From NCBI RefSeq assembly GCF_900070365.1, contig NZ_LN850107.1, positions 5,642,001 to 5,706,000 of the forward strand: 64,000 nt of DNA. Direction: 5' to 3'. Every line of letters begins with the position of its first letter. Position 1 is the first letter of the stretch. This DNA is from Alloactinosynnema sp. L-07. GTDB taxonomy: Bacteria > Actinomycetota > Actinomycetes > Mycobacteriales > Pseudonocardiaceae. The notes beneath the pieces were generated by a model, which worked only from the letters and a program-made list of their open reading frames with translations, was not told the DNA's origin and did not search any database. The position numbers were made by a program, and so were the translations under genes. This document shows positions 53,442 to 62,825 of the stretch, one piece after another.

Positions 53442-53496
53442 TACCCTGTATGTTACCGGTGAGTAGCACTCTCGCGTGAAGACACGGAGCAAACAG

Positions 53497-55329
53497 ATGG
53501 GTCACTACAAGAGCAACGTCCGCGACCTCGAGTTCAACCTCTTCGAGGTGTTCGACGTCCAGGACCGACTGGGCAAGGGCGTGCTGGCCGAATCCGACGA
53601 GGAGACCGCCCGCGGTGTGCTCGCCGAGCTGAACACCCTGGCCGTTGGCCCGCTGGCCGAGTCGTTCGCCGACGCGGACCGCAACCCGCCGGTCTACGAC
53701 CCGAAGACGTTCAGCGCCACGCTGCCCGAGTCCTTCAAGAAGTCCTACAAGACGCTGTGGGACGGCGAGTGGTGGCGGCTGGGCCTGCGCAACGAGCTGG
53801 GCGGCTTCGGCCTGCCCCCGACGGTGCAGTGGGCGGCCTCCGAGCTGATCCTGGGCGCCAACCCCGCGCTGTACATGTACCTCGCGGGCCCGGCGTTCGC
53901 GGGCGTCGTGCACGCCAACGGCACCGAAGAGCAGAAGCACTGGGCCCAGATCATGATCGAGCGCGGCTGGGGCGCCACCATGGTCCTCACCGAGCCCGAC
54001 GCGGGCTCCGACGTCGGCGCCGGTCGCACCAAGGCCGTCCAGCAGGCCGACGGCTCCTGGCACATCGACGGAGTGAAGCGGTTCATCACCTCGGGCGACC
54101 AGGACATGACGGAAAACATCGTGCACCTGGTGCTGGCGCGGCCCGAGGGCCACGGCCCCGGCACCAAGGGCCTGAGCCTGTTCCTGGTCCCCAAGTTCCA
54201 TTTCGACGGCCAGACCGGTGAGCTGGGCGAGCGCAACGGCGCCTACGTCACCAACGTCGAGCACAAGATGGGCCTGAAGGTCTCCACCACGTGTGAGGTC
54301 ACCTTCGGCCAGCACGGCACCCCCGCCGTTGGCTGGCTGCTCGGCGAGGTGCACGACGGCATCGCGCAGATGTTCCAGGTCATCGAGTACGCCCGGATGA
54401 TGGTCGGCACCAAGGCGATCGCCACGCTGTCCACCGGCTACCTCAACGCGCTGGACTACGCCAAGCAGCGCGTCCAGGGTGCCGACCTGCCGAACATGAT
54501 GGACAAGGCCGCCCCGCGCGTCACCATCACCCACCACCCGGACGTGCGCCGCAGCCTCATGCTGCAGAAGGCTTACGCCGAGGGCCTGCGCGCGGTCTAC
54601 ATCTACAACGCCACCTTCCAGGACCAGGTCTGGACCCAGGAAGGCGACGAGGACGCGATCAAGCTGGCCGAGCGGGTCAACGACCTGCTGCTGCCGATCG
54701 TCAAGGGTGTCGGCTCCGAGCGGGCCACCGAGCAGCTCGTGCAGTCGCTGCAGACCCTGGGCGGCTCCGGCTTCCTGCAGGACTACCCCATCGAGCAGTA
54801 CATCCGCGACTCCAAGATCGACTCGCTGTACGAGGGCACCACGGCGATCCAGTCGCTGGACTTCTTCTTCCGCAAGATCATCCGGGACAAGGGTCAGGCA
54901 CTGGCCTTCGTCGCGGGCGAGATCACCAAGTTCATCCAGGCCGAGAGCGGCAACGGCCGCCTCAAGCAGGAGCGCGAGCTGCTCAAGCAGGCACTGGAAG
55001 ACGTGCAGGGCATCCTCGGCGCGCTGATCCAGTACCTGACCGCGTCGCAGGAGGACTCCCGCAACATCTACAAGGTCGGCCAGCACTCCGTGCGCCTGCT
55101 GATGGCCACCGGCGACCTGCTCGTCGGCTGGCTGCTGCAGCGCCAGGCCGAGATCGCCCACGCCAAGCTCGACGCGGGCGCCACCGGCAAGGACAAGGCC
55201 TTCTACGAGGGCAAGGTCGCGGTCGCGGCGTTCTTCGCCAAGAACGTGCTGCCGCAGCTGTCGGCCGACCGCAAGATCGTCGAGTCGGCGGACAACGACC
55301 TGATGGACATCGACGAGTCCGCTTTCTGA
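53497..55329 (+). CDS. Acyl-CoA dehydrogenase (FadE5-like, large form)
   Basis: The 610-residue flavoenzyme has the extended N-terminus [20 protein letters not shown]. The ACAD core follows with [19 protein letters not shown] (FAD and substrate loop), a middle beta domain, and [41 protein letters not shown] (C-terminal helices with the ligand Glu). A further C-terminal domain makes it longer than usual (~380). It oxidises acyl-CoA in beta-oxidation. ATG 53497 follows CACGGAG. It ends in a terminator. Confidence 0.95.
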   Translation: MGHYKSNVRDLEFNLFEVFDVQDRLGKGVLAESDEETARGVLAELNTLAVGPLAESFADADRNPPVYDPKTFSATLPESFKKSYKTLWDGEWWRLGLRNELGGFGLPPTVQWAASELILGANPALYMYLAGPAFAGVVHANGTEEQKHWAQIMIERGWGATMVLTEPDAGSDVGAGRTKAVQQADGSWHIDGVKRFITSGDQDMTENIVHLVLARPEGHGPGTKGLSLFLVPKFHFDGQTGELGERNGAYVTNVEHKMGLKVSTTCEVTFGQHGTPAVGWLLGEVHDGIAQMFQVIEYARMMVGTKAIATLSTGYLNALDYAKQRVQGADLPNMMDKAAPRVTITHHPDVRRSLMLQKAYAEGLRAVYIYNATFQDQVWTQEGDEDAIKLAERVNDLLLPIVKGVGSERATEQLVQSLQTLGGSGFLQDYPIEQYIRDSKIDSLYEGTTAIQSLDFFFRKIIRDKGQALAFVAGEITKFIQAESGNGRLKQERELLKQALEDVQGILGALIQYLTASQEDSRNIYKVGQHSVRLLMATGDLLVGWLLQRQAEIAHAKLDAGATGKDKAFYEGKVAVAAFFAKNVLPQLSADRKIVESADNDLMDIDESAF

Positions 55330-55356
55330 TTTCGTAAGACCGCTCCCGCGGCGCGG

Positions 55357-55390
55357 ACGGCGGTGGCCACCTTCGGGTGACCACCGCCGT
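55357..55390 (+). terminator. Intrinsic terminator after acyl-CoA dehydrogenase gene
   Basis: ACGGCGGTGGCCACC pairs with GGTGACCACCGCCGT around TTCG (one bulge-like mismatch) and is followed by TTCC. It is 28 bases after the stop and may also serve the convergent gene. Confidence 0.85.
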
Positions 55391-55397
55391 TTCCTGT

Positions 55398-56441
55398 TCA
55401 GGCCAGGGTTCTGGGATCGACGAACTTCAGCGCGCGGAGGAAGGCTTCGGCCTGGACTTCAGGTGGGTGGTCGTTGACATCTATCAGCCACTGGCTCTGT
55501 ACATCGGGATCGCTTGCCGATCGGAAGGTGAAGCGCACCTGGTCGCGCTCACCTGGCAACGAGCTGATCCAGTCGACGACGTAGCCCCACCGGCCCAGCA
55601 GGGTCGGGTCGGCCGCCACCGCCGATCGGATGAGCCTGGCCAAACGCACTCCGCTGGGCGGATCGCGCGGCGGCAGGTGACTCGCCCAGTCCGCGCGCCA
55701 TCGGACGGTCGCGTCCGGCGAGTTCTTAGCCTGCCGCAAGGATTCCTGCCATGCCGCCGACGCCAAGACCGCGCGCGAGCGGGTGATGACAGATTGACGC
55801 TGCCCGTCCGCCCAGTCGAGGTGCAAACTGCGTCCACTGATCAGTTCCTCGACAAGGGATACGACAGCGGCGTAGCGGACGAAGGTCGGTTCAATGTCCT
55901 CAAGGTGCGCGGAAACCGCTTCATAGCAAGAGATCGCGGCTGGACAACCCGCACTGTCGGCCACCAGGCGCTGCGCGCACAGAGCGCCCAGCAGCCAGAT
56001 CAAGCATGGTCGGTCGATCCGGTCGGCGAGCCAGAGCAGATCCTGATCGGTGTCGCCGATCGCGGAAAGGGCTTCGATCGCGGGTCTGGTGAAACGCCGT
56101 ACGCACGCGGCCGTGCGGATGAGGTCGGCGTCCTCGGTGGTGCCGGTCGCGCCGAGCAGGGCGAGGCCGAGCCAGACCGCCGGATCGTATGTTCCGTGGC
56201 AAACGAGCCACCGGCCGGTGTACCGGGCCCACTCGCGGTTGAAGCCGGGCCAAGGATCAAGGGCACGGCGGATCCGGGTAGCCCGGACGCCTTCAAGTGC
56301 GTCGTGGAGAGCCGCGGGCGAATCGGGGGGAGAGGCGAAGTAGGAACGCAGGACCTCGGCGAGAGCGCGCTCAGACGCGCTGGTCTCGGGGGTCACCAGA
56401 GGGGGGTGTTCTCGATTCGGTAGGTCATGGCCACGGAGCAT
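55398..56441 (-). CDS. Hypothetical helical-repeat protein
   Basis: The 347-residue ORF is mainly alpha-helical with repeated helix pairs (AVWLGLALLGATGTTEDADL, RPAIEALSAIGDTDQDLLWL, FVRYAAVVSLVEELISGRSL), suggesting HEAT-like repeats. The start is uncertain: ATG 56441 or GTG 56396, neither with a strong ribosome site. No catalytic motif or signal peptide is visible. Family not recognised. Confidence 0.65.
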   Translation of the reverse strand: MLRGHDLPNREHPPLVTPETSASERALAEVLRSYFASPPDSPAALHDALEGVRATRIRRALDPWPGFNREWARYTGRWLVCHGTYDPAVWLGLALLGATGTTEDADLIRTAACVRRFTRPAIEALSAIGDTDQDLLWLADRIDRPCLIWLLGALCAQRLVADSAGCPAAISCYEAVSAHLEDIEPTFVRYAAVVSLVEELISGRSLHLDWADGQRQSVITRSRAVLASAAWQESLRQAKNSPDATVRWRADWASHLPPRDPPSGVRLARLIRSAVAADPTLLGRWGYVVDWISSLPGERDQVRFTFRSASDPDVQSQWLIDVNDHPPEVQAEAFLRALKFVDPRTLA

Positions 56442-56603
56442 CCGGCAACCATGATCTGCCGTCAACCGCATTTCCTCAGGTCGAAATTCACCCGGCAGAG
56501 TGATTTCGCGTCACTGATCACCGGGCCACGAGAGGCGGGCTCGACAACTCGGTGTCAGGCTTTGCGCAAGCGTTTAGATCACGCGCTCAAGCGAGGAGCT
56601 CAC

Positions 56604-56891
56604 ATGGGTATCGGTGGCATTTTCAGCGCGATCATCGTCGGGGCGATCCTCGGCATCGTGGGTCGGGCGATCGCGCCCGGCGAGCAGAAGATCCCGTGGT
56701 GGCTGACCATCCTGACCGGTATCGCGGCCGCGTTCGTCGGAACCCTGCTCGCTCGGCCGTTCGGGTGGGACAAGACGTCGGGGATCGACTTCCTGGAGAT
56801 CGTGCTGCAGGTGATCGTCGCCGTGGTCGCGGTGACGCTGGTGGCCGGGATCTGGGCGAAGACACGGGGCGGGTCGACCGCGCGCCACTAG
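56604..56891 (+). CDS. GlsB/YeaQ/YmgE-family membrane protein
   Basis: The 95-residue protein has three transmembrane helices and Gly-rich loops: GGIFSAIIVGAILGIVGRAI, WWLTILTGIAAAFVGTLLAR, and IVLQVIVAVVAVTLVAGIWA. This is the transglycosylase-associated/GlsB family linked to stress response; biochemical role unknown. ATG 56604 follows GCGAGGAG. A strong terminator follows. Confidence 0.92.
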   Translation: MGIGGIFSAIIVGAILGIVGRAIAPGEQKIPWWLTILTGIAAAFVGTLLARPFGWDKTSGIDFLEIVLQVIVAVVAVTLVAGIWAKTRGGSTARH

Positions 56892-56902
56892 ACCCCCAAC
56901 GA

Positions 56903-56936
56903 AAAGAGGCCCGGGTGTAACCGCCCGGGCCTCTTT
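56903..56936. terminator. Bidirectional terminator between GlsB-like and VanW genes
   Basis: AAAGAGGCCCGGG pairs perfectly with CCCGGGCCTCTTT around an 8-base loop. It lies between two convergent genes. Confidence 0.92.
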
Positions 56937-56943
56937 CTCGTCG

Positions 56944-58806
56944 TCAGCCTGCAGGCGGTGGTTGGCAGACGATCTTCGGCTGCGGGTTGTACTTCACCGT
57001 CCGGGTGTTGCGCCGCACCTCGGCGCCGGTGGCGGCGTCGCGGATGATGCGGGTGTCTGAGGTGGTGAAGCCGGGGGCGCCGTTGCTGGCCTTGCAGTTC
57101 GCGGCTGGGCCCGCCTTCTCGTTGGGCGGGGTCTCGGCCGAGCGGCCGCCGGTGACCGATTCGACGGTGTACTTCTTGGTGCCCCAGATCTTCACCGTGA
57201 TCGACGACGGCGTCCACACGGTCTGGATGGCGATGCCGGTGGCCGAGTCGTTGGTGAACTTGAGATCGATGACGCTGTTGCCCGCGTGGTCCTGGAACAC
57301 CGTCGCCTCGCGGGCGGCCGGGTAGCGGCTGATGTAGTAGCTGTGTTCCTTGTGGCCCGCGTCTTTCAGCGCCGCGAAATACGTGGCGTTGTAGAGCGTG
57401 GTGGCGAACTGGGAGATGCCGCCGCCGACCTCGCGGCCCGGGGCGCCGTCCTTGATCACGCCCGCCTCTACGTAGCCCTGCGCGGCGGTGCGCGGGCCGG
57501 TGTGGCCGTTGAGGCTGAACGTCTCGCCGGGTTTGACGATCGCGCCGTTGACCTCCTGCGCGGTCACCCGGATGTTGACTCCCGAGTCGGCGGCGAAGCC
57601 CTTGGTGGTGAACTCGCCGATGACCTCCTTGATCCCGAGCTGGTTGGCCTGCTCGGTGGTCACCTTCGCGGGGGTCTTGGCGTACTCGACCTTGATCTCC
57701 CGCGCTTCGGCCTTTTTGAGCACGTCGAGCAGGGTCGCGAAGGCGGTGTCGTACTTGACCCCCATGCCGTCGACCGACGGGGTGACCGTCGGGGCGCCGC
57801 CCTCGAAGACGACCTGGGCGTCCTTGCCTTCCTTCTCGGTGGACGCGAGCTGCGGCTTGACCGCTTCGACGATCTTGGCCGTGTCCAGCTTCGGCGTCAG
57901 ACCGCCGCCATCGGCGGTCTCGAAGGTCAGGGCCGAGGCGATGACGGCGGGCTCGATCTTGGCGTCCTTGCCCTCGCCCTTCACCACGACCGGGGCCGCG
58001 ACGGCGGGCTTGGCGACCTGCTCGAACGCGGCGCGTACGCCGTCAAGGCTGGTCTTGACCGGAGTCTCGGTCACGGCCAACACCAGCGGCTTGCCCGCGA
58101 GCCAGTCGGCCACGAGCCGGTCGCGCGCCTTGGCGGTGTCGAGTTCCTGGCCCGCGACCGGCTCGATCATCGCCGGGGTCGCGCCGTCGAACTTGATCGC
58201 GCCCTCGACCGGGGACTTGGCGACCTTGCCCTTGAGCTGGTCGATGGCGGCGGTGAGCTTGGCGTCGTCGGTGCCGCTGACCACGCCGACCTCGCGGGTG
58301 CTGAACAGCGAGCTGATCCGGGTGATCGGGTTGAGCGGCTGGTCACCGGCTTGGGCGAGAGTGGCGGCCCAGTCCAGGGTGAGCCCGGACTTCGCCGGGT
58401 CGACCTGGTCCTCGATGGTGCCCGCGCGCACGGTGACCGGCTTGGTCAGCCGTGGCTCCAGTTCCTCGCGCAGGGTGCGCTCGGCGTCGGCCTGCGCGAG
58501 GCCGCCGACCTCGACGCCCGCGACGGTGACCCCGCGTGGCACCTCGCCGCCGCTCAGCGCCAGGTCGACGCCGTAGAGCAGGGCCAGTGCACCGAGGACC
58601 GAGCCCGCGATGATCGCGGGCTTGCGCCAGCCGGGGGCCTTCTTCTCCGGCTCAGCGGACTGGTCGGGCGCGGGCTGGAACCGCTCGGTGGGCGCCTCGA
58701 ACCCGGCGCCCCACGGCTGAATGGGCGCCCTCGGCAGCAGCTCGGTCCGCTCCCCTGGCGGTTCCGGCCAGCTGTGTTCCCCCGGCCACTTGTGGTCGTC
58801 CGGCAC
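56944..58806 (-). CDS. VanW-family, peptidoglycan-binding-like membrane protein
   Basis: The 620-residue protein has a Pro-rich cytoplasmic N-terminus, a transmembrane helix (AIIAGSVLGALALLYGVDLA, ~65-85), several repeated YoaR-like peptidoglycan-binding domains (GVEVGGLAQADAERTLREEL, AVVDGMG-type repeats at ~100-400), and a VanW domain (NIRVTAQEVNGAIVKPGETF, GGISQFATTLYNATYFAAL). A C-terminal G5-like tail follows. Probable cell-wall-associated role; target unproven. It is divergent from nothing; the GroES-like gene precedes it on the same strand by 15 bp. Confidence 0.92.
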   Translation of the reverse strand: MPDDHKWPGEHSWPEPPGERTELLPRAPIQPWGAGFEAPTERFQPAPDQSAEPEKKAPGWRKPAIIAGSVLGALALLYGVDLALSGGEVPRGVTVAGVEVGGLAQADAERTLREELEPRLTKPVTVRAGTIEDQVDPAKSGLTLDWAATLAQAGDQPLNPITRISSLFSTREVGVVSGTDDAKLTAAIDQLKGKVAKSPVEGAIKFDGATPAMIEPVAGQELDTAKARDRLVADWLAGKPLVLAVTETPVKTSLDGVRAAFEQVAKPAVAAPVVVKGEGKDAKIEPAVIASALTFETADGGGLTPKLDTAKIVEAVKPQLASTEKEGKDAQVVFEGGAPTVTPSVDGMGVKYDTAFATLLDVLKKAEAREIKVEYAKTPAKVTTEQANQLGIKEVIGEFTTKGFAADSGVNIRVTAQEVNGAIVKPGETFSLNGHTGPRTAAQGYVEAGVIKDGAPGREVGGGISQFATTLYNATYFAALKDAGHKEHSYYISRYPAAREATVFQDHAGNSVIDLKFTNDSATGIAIQTVWTPSSITVKIWGTKKYTVESVTGGRSAETPPNEKAGPAANCKASNGAPGFTTSDTRIIRDAATGAEVRRNTRTVKYNPQPKIVCQPPPAG

Positions 58807-58821
58807 GACTACACCTTCCAG

Positions 58822-59148
58822 TTACAGATACAGCCCGGTCCCGTGTTCGGTGCGCTCGCTGGCGATGGCGTGCACGTCGCGCTCGCGCATGACCAGGTAG
58901 TTGCGGCCCTGCACCTCGACTTCGAGCTGGTCTTCCGGGTTGAACAGGACACGGTCGGCGACCTTGACGGTGCGCACGTTCATGCCAACCCCGAGGACGT
59001 CGCCCCACGCGAGCCGCGTCGCCATCTGTGCGGTGGCCGGAATGACGATCCCTCCGGTGCTGCGCCGCTCTCCCTCCTCCGGGGTGAGCTGGACCAACAG
59101 CCGGTCGTGCAGCATCTGGATCTCGAGTTTCGGTTCCGGCACCGACAA
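58822..59148 (-). CDS. GroES-like co-chaperonin family protein
   Basis: The 108-residue protein has the GroES fold: MLHDRLLVQLTPEEGERRST, TGGIVIPATAQ (mobile-loop region) and DRVLFNPEDQLEVEVQGRNY. It is not next to groEL, so it is a stand-alone paralogue; whether it cooperates with GroEL is unknown. The stop is 15 bp before VanW, suggesting co-transcription. Confidence 0.85.
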   Translation of the reverse strand: MSVPEPKLEIQMLHDRLLVQLTPEEGERRSTGGIVIPATAQMATRLAWGDVLGVGMNVRTVKVADRVLFNPEDQLEVEVQGRNYLVMRERDVHAIASERTEHGTGLYL

Positions 59149-59185
59149 ATCCTAACGGTCGGCTCGCCGGTCCCTCGCACGCGTG

Positions 59186-61015
59186 CTATGCGTGGTCGTC
59201 CATCCCGCCCATCACCAGCGCCAACCTGCGCGCGCCGTCGGCGACGATCCGCACCGGGACACCCCAATCCTGCCTGGTCAGATGGCATGCGGCGTGTTCG
59301 GAGCCATCGTCGTCGCAGCTTGCTCCCTGCGCTACGACATGGATCACACCCTCGCTGAACCCCTCGGCGACGACCAGTTTCCTGATCAGATCCGTTCCCA
59401 CCCCCGCACCCTCGGCGAGCAGCTCGGGCGGCGACGAGGTGACCTCCAGCCGGGTCGACGGGCCGTAGCGGTCGTCGAACTTCTGCCCAGGCGGCGGGGT
59501 GAACACAACGGCGAGTTCGACCGCGCCCGCGGCGAGGTCGGACGGCGGCCTGCGCACCTGGTGGGCCTCGCCCGCGACCAGCGACGCGGCGGCCACCGGG
59601 GTCTCCAGCCGGTGCGCGGCGGACGCGACCACGGTCAGAACGCCGTCGTGCACGACCAGCCCCGACGGCTCGGCGATACCGGTCGCCAGGGTGCTGACCT
59701 GCCCGGTCTCCGGGTCGAACCGGCGGATGGCGCCGTTGTAGGTGTCGGCGACGGCGACCGTGCCGTCGCCGAGCACCGCGACACCCAGCGGGTGCTGCAG
59801 CAGCGCCTGGTCGGCGGCGCCGTCACGGTGGCCGAAGTCGAACAGGCCGCGCCCGATCGCGGTGTGCACGACGAGGTCGGCATCGATCCAGCGCAGGGCG
59901 GAGGTCTCCGAGTCGACCAGCCAGAGCCGGTCGCCGTCAGCGGCCAGGCCCGAGGTCTGGGCGAAGAACGCCTCGGCGACGGGACCGTTGAGCAGACCTT
60001 CCACGGTGGTCCCGGCGAAGCGGCGGACCTGGCCGGTGACCGGGTCGAACGCGCCGAGGGTGTGGTTGCCCGCCATGGCGATGACGATCTCGGACCGCCA
60101 CCACGCGACGTCCCACGGGCTGGTCAGGTCGGTCTCCAGGGCGGGGCCGTCGTCGCGGCCGTCGCGCCACTGGTCGCCGGTGCCCGCGACGGTGGTGACC
60201 TCGCCAGTGTCGAGGTTGAGGCCTCGCAGCAGGTGATTGACCGTGTCGGCGACGACGACGTGGTAGCCGACTTTCCTGGCGATCTCGTCGGGCAGCACGG
60301 CCAGGCCGGAGGGCTCGGAGAAGGTGGCTTCGCGGCCGTCGACACGGCCGCGCTCCCCGGTGCCGAACGCTTTGACGATGTCATCGCCTGCCAGCTCGAC
60401 CACGCGGTGATGGGCGGTGTCGGCGACGAGGAGGGTGCCGTTCGGGCTGGTCACGGCCTTGGCCGGGAACCGCAGCGGGGTGTCCTCGGCGACCGGGGGC
60501 ACGTACGGCCCGTCGCCGCGGTGCAGCGTGCCCTTGGCCTCGTGTTCGGCCACCACCTCGGCGATCACCCGCCGCAGCGCCTCGGCATGCCCCTCCCCGG
60601 CGGCGACGTGCACGACGTAGCCCTCGGGGTCGACCAGGACCAGCGTCGGCCACGCCTTGACCGCGTAGGCCTGCCAGGTGGTCAGGTCGGGGTCGTCGAG
60701 GACGGGGTGGTGCACGTCGTAGCGCTCGACGGCGGCCTTGAGCGCCTGCTCATCGGCCTCGTGCACGAACTTGGGCGAATGGACACCGACGGTGACCAGG
60801 ACGTCGGCGAACTCGGCCTCGATGGGGCGGAGCTCGTCGAGGACGTGCAGGCAGTTGATGCAGCAGAACGTCCAGAAGTCGAGCAGCAGCACCTTGCCCC
60901 GGAAGTCCCCGAGATGCGGCGTCTGGCCTCCGGTGTTGAGCCACCCCCGCCCGACAAGCTCGGGCGCACGAACCCGCCCACGAATCTGAGAAGTCACACG
61001 CGAAGTCAACACCAC
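59186..61015 (-). CDS. Thioredoxin-fold protein with NHL beta-propeller
   Basis: The 609-residue protein has an N-terminal TlpA-like thioredoxin domain (LLLDFWTFCCINCLHVLDEL, CINC active site, residues ~43-62). An NHL propeller follows (repeats TSPNGTLLVADTAHHRVVEL, HPLGVAVLGDGTVAVADTYN, ~170-460) and then a beta-rich C-terminus. The layout is NHLRC2-like and is conserved in actinobacteria; the function is probably redox or sugar-related but unknown. No signal peptide. The start is one of GTG 61015, GTG 61012 or TTG 61009. Confidence 0.88.
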   Translation of the reverse strand: MVLTSRVTSQIRGRVRAPELVGRGWLNTGGQTPHLGDFRGKVLLLDFWTFCCINCLHVLDELRPIEAEFADVLVTVGVHSPKFVHEADEQALKAAVERYDVHHPVLDDPDLTTWQAYAVKAWPTLVLVDPEGYVVHVAAGEGHAEALRRVIAEVVAEHEAKGTLHRGDGPYVPPVAEDTPLRFPAKAVTSPNGTLLVADTAHHRVVELAGDDIVKAFGTGERGRVDGREATFSEPSGLAVLPDEIARKVGYHVVVADTVNHLLRGLNLDTGEVTTVAGTGDQWRDGRDDGPALETDLTSPWDVAWWRSEIVIAMAGNHTLGAFDPVTGQVRRFAGTTVEGLLNGPVAEAFFAQTSGLAADGDRLWLVDSETSALRWIDADLVVHTAIGRGLFDFGHRDGAADQALLQHPLGVAVLGDGTVAVADTYNGAIRRFDPETGQVSTLATGIAEPSGLVVHDGVLTVVASAAHRLETPVAAASLVAGEAHQVRRPPSDLAAGAVELAVVFTPPPGQKFDDRYGPSTRLEVTSSPPELLAEGAGVGTDLIRKLVVAEGFSEGVIHVVAQGASCDDDGSEHAACHLTRQDWGVPVRIVADGARRLALVMGGMDDHA

Positions 61016-61069
61016 ACGATGAGTCGATGTTCCTGGCAGTTGAGCTCAGCGTTTTGCACAATCCGGGGC

Positions 61070-61222
61070 ATGACTGAGTTGCCCATCAGCGAGGCCCGTG
61101 ATCTTGAGCGGCTGGAAGAAGCTGAGGATGCGGCCGACCTAACCGCGATACGGGAAGCGCTCGGGTCCTCTGAAGCCAGGATTCCGCATCGCGAGGTCCT
61201 CCGCGAGCTGGGTATCGCCTGA
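61070..61222 (+). CDS. Small orphan antitoxin-like protein
   Basis: The 50-residue ORF starts at ATG 61070 after CCGGGG. It is acidic and helical (ARDLERLEEAEDAADLTAIR) and ends PHREVLRELGIA, resembling the C-terminal toxin-binding helix of Phd/YefM or RelB-like antitoxins (PxxEVLxELG). No toxin gene follows on either strand. The assignment is weak. Confidence 0.5.
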   Translation: MTELPISEARDLERLEEAEDAADLTAIREALGSSEARIPHREVLRELGIA

Positions 61223-61257
61223 CCTGTGCGCACGAAATCGGCATCCTCCAGCTCTGA

Positions 61258-61716
61258 TCAGGACTCGGCGGCCTGCTTCAGGCTCGCCAGAGTCCGTTCG
61301 ATGTTGCGCTGGTTGTGCACGCTCCGGTCCGTCACGCCGGTCGCGAAGTAGGTCAGCGGGCGGAACCAGCCCGGCCTGCGGTCCCACGTCGACTCGGTGA
61401 CCTGACAACCGCCGTCGGTGGGCTCGATGTCGTACTGCCAGCGTGAGACCGGCAGGCCCATCGACTTGACCTCGAAGGCGAAGCGCGACGGCGACGCGTC
61501 CGTGACGGTGGAGACCGTGGTCCAGAAGCGGATTCCGCGCCGGTTGGAGCCGCGGAAGCGGGCGCCGATCTGGGCCTGGTTGACCCCGCCCAGCCACTTG
61601 CCGCCCGCGAACTCCTCCGCGACGCCCGCGAGCCCAGGTAGGTCGCTGACCAGCGCGTACACGCGGTCGGCTGGGGCGTCGACTACTACCTGGGCGCGGG
61701 CGTCGGGAGTGCTCAT
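61258..61716 (-). CDS. SRPBCC-family protein
   Basis: The 152-residue protein has the START/Bet v1-like order: VVVDAPADRVYALVSDLPGL at the start, a NRRGIRFWTTVSTVTDASPS beta segment, YDIEPTDGGCQVTESTWDRR and a C-terminal helix (NIERTLASLKQAAE). It probably binds a hydrophobic ligand. Upstream is the secreted-protease gene on the same strand, ending 20 bp before it. Confidence 0.9.
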   Translation of the reverse strand: MSTPDARAQVVVDAPADRVYALVSDLPGLAGVAEEFAGGKWLGGVNQAQIGARFRGSNRRGIRFWTTVSTVTDASPSRFAFEVKSMGLPVSRWQYDIEPTDGGCQVTESTWDRRPGWFRPLTYFATGVTDRSVHNQRNIERTLASLKQAAES

Positions 61717-61736
61717 ACCGCCAATCTACTGGCGAG

Positions 61737-62759
61737 TCACAAACCGGGGATACCCCTCGCGGCGAACGCGGCGCGGACGGTGTTCGCGGCGGCCGGGCCG
61801 TACATCGACTGGGCCGTGGCGACCGTGGTCAGGGCCGCGGCGCTGAAGGTGGTGTCGGGGGCGAAGCCGAACTGGGCGTTGACGATGATCCGGTCGGCCT
61901 TGGTGGACCCGAGCGCGTTGCGGATGTCCCAGAGGGCGCGCGACCAGATCATGCCGTCGCGGTGGACGCTGGTGTTGGTCATGTCCGCGTAGGTCAGGTT
62001 CGAGTCGATGCGGCGCAGGCAGTGCGGGGCGGCGGCGGTGTAGCTGACCGCGTCCCAGTCGGCGACGCACGCCGCGGGCGCGTTGACCGGCCAGCCGTAC
62101 TGCTGGGCGGCGTTCAGGCCGACGGTCACGGCGAGGTAGTCGCCGAACGCCTCGCCGATCGAGCCTGCCTCGTGGGCCGAGCCGAAGCCGGTGACCTGGG
62201 CGTCGTGCACCGCGTGGCCGTACTCGTGCACGATGACCTCGGCGTCCTCGGCGTCATCGACGCCGCCCTTGCCGAGGCGGATGATGTCGTGCTTGTCCCA
62301 GGAGTACGAGTTGTCCTGGCCCCACTGGTTGGTGCGCACGTCCTGCGACTCGGCGTTCACCGGCGCCAGCTCGCTGCCGAAGCCGATCGACTGCAGGTAC
62401 TCCTGCGCCTGGTTGACCCAGAAGTAGGCCATGACCTGCTCGAACTCGTCTTGGTTGCGGGTGAAGACGAACCGGCCGTCGGCCGACCGCGCGGGCTTGC
62501 CCGTCTCGGCACGCACGTTGACCCACTTGCCGGTGAGGGTGCCGGAGCCGTCGAGGTTGCGCAGCGGCACGGTCACGTAGGCCGACGCGGGCACCGCGGC
62601 GTCCGCGTCCTTGTTGTCGGTCAGCGCCTGGTTCCCGCTGGACTGCACCGGGTTCACCATGAACACCTGGCCGACCCCGGTGGTGGGCGCGGCGTCCGCG
62701 CCGGGGGCGGCGGCCACGACCAGGCCGAGCGTGAGCGTGAGGACCATACGGCGTCGCAT
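61737..62759 (-). CDS. Secreted M4/M36-like zinc metalloprotease
   Basis: The 340-residue protein has a signal peptide (MVLTLTLGLVVAAAPGADA). The zinc site HEYGHAVHD near residue 178 and the downstream Glu ligand in GSIGEAFGDYLAV (gluzincin pattern) are clear, as is ADMTNTSVHRDGMIWSRALW. It is shorter than classical M4 or M36 proteases because no long propeptide is present. ATG 62759 follows AGAGGGAGC. Extracellular proteolysis is likely. Confidence 0.9.
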   Translation of the reverse strand: MRRRMVLTLTLGLVVAAAPGADAAPTTGVGQVFMVNPVQSSGNQALTDNKDADAAVPASAYVTVPLRNLDGSGTLTGKWVNVRAETGKPARSADGRFVFTRNQDEFEQVMAYFWVNQAQEYLQSIGFGSELAPVNAESQDVRTNQWGQDNSYSWDKHDIIRLGKGGVDDAEDAEVIVHEYGHAVHDAQVTGFGSAHEAGSIGEAFGDYLAVTVGLNAAQQYGWPVNAPAACVADWDAVSYTAAAPHCLRRIDSNLTYADMTNTSVHRDGMIWSRALWDIRNALGSTKADRIIVNAQFGFAPDTTFSAAALTTVATAQSMYGPAAANTVRAAFAARGIPGL

Positions 62760-62825
62760 TGTGTGCTCCCTCTGGGACGTCAGTGGTGCACGCATCCTGC
62801 CCCGCCGAACGACGTCAGGGAAGGG

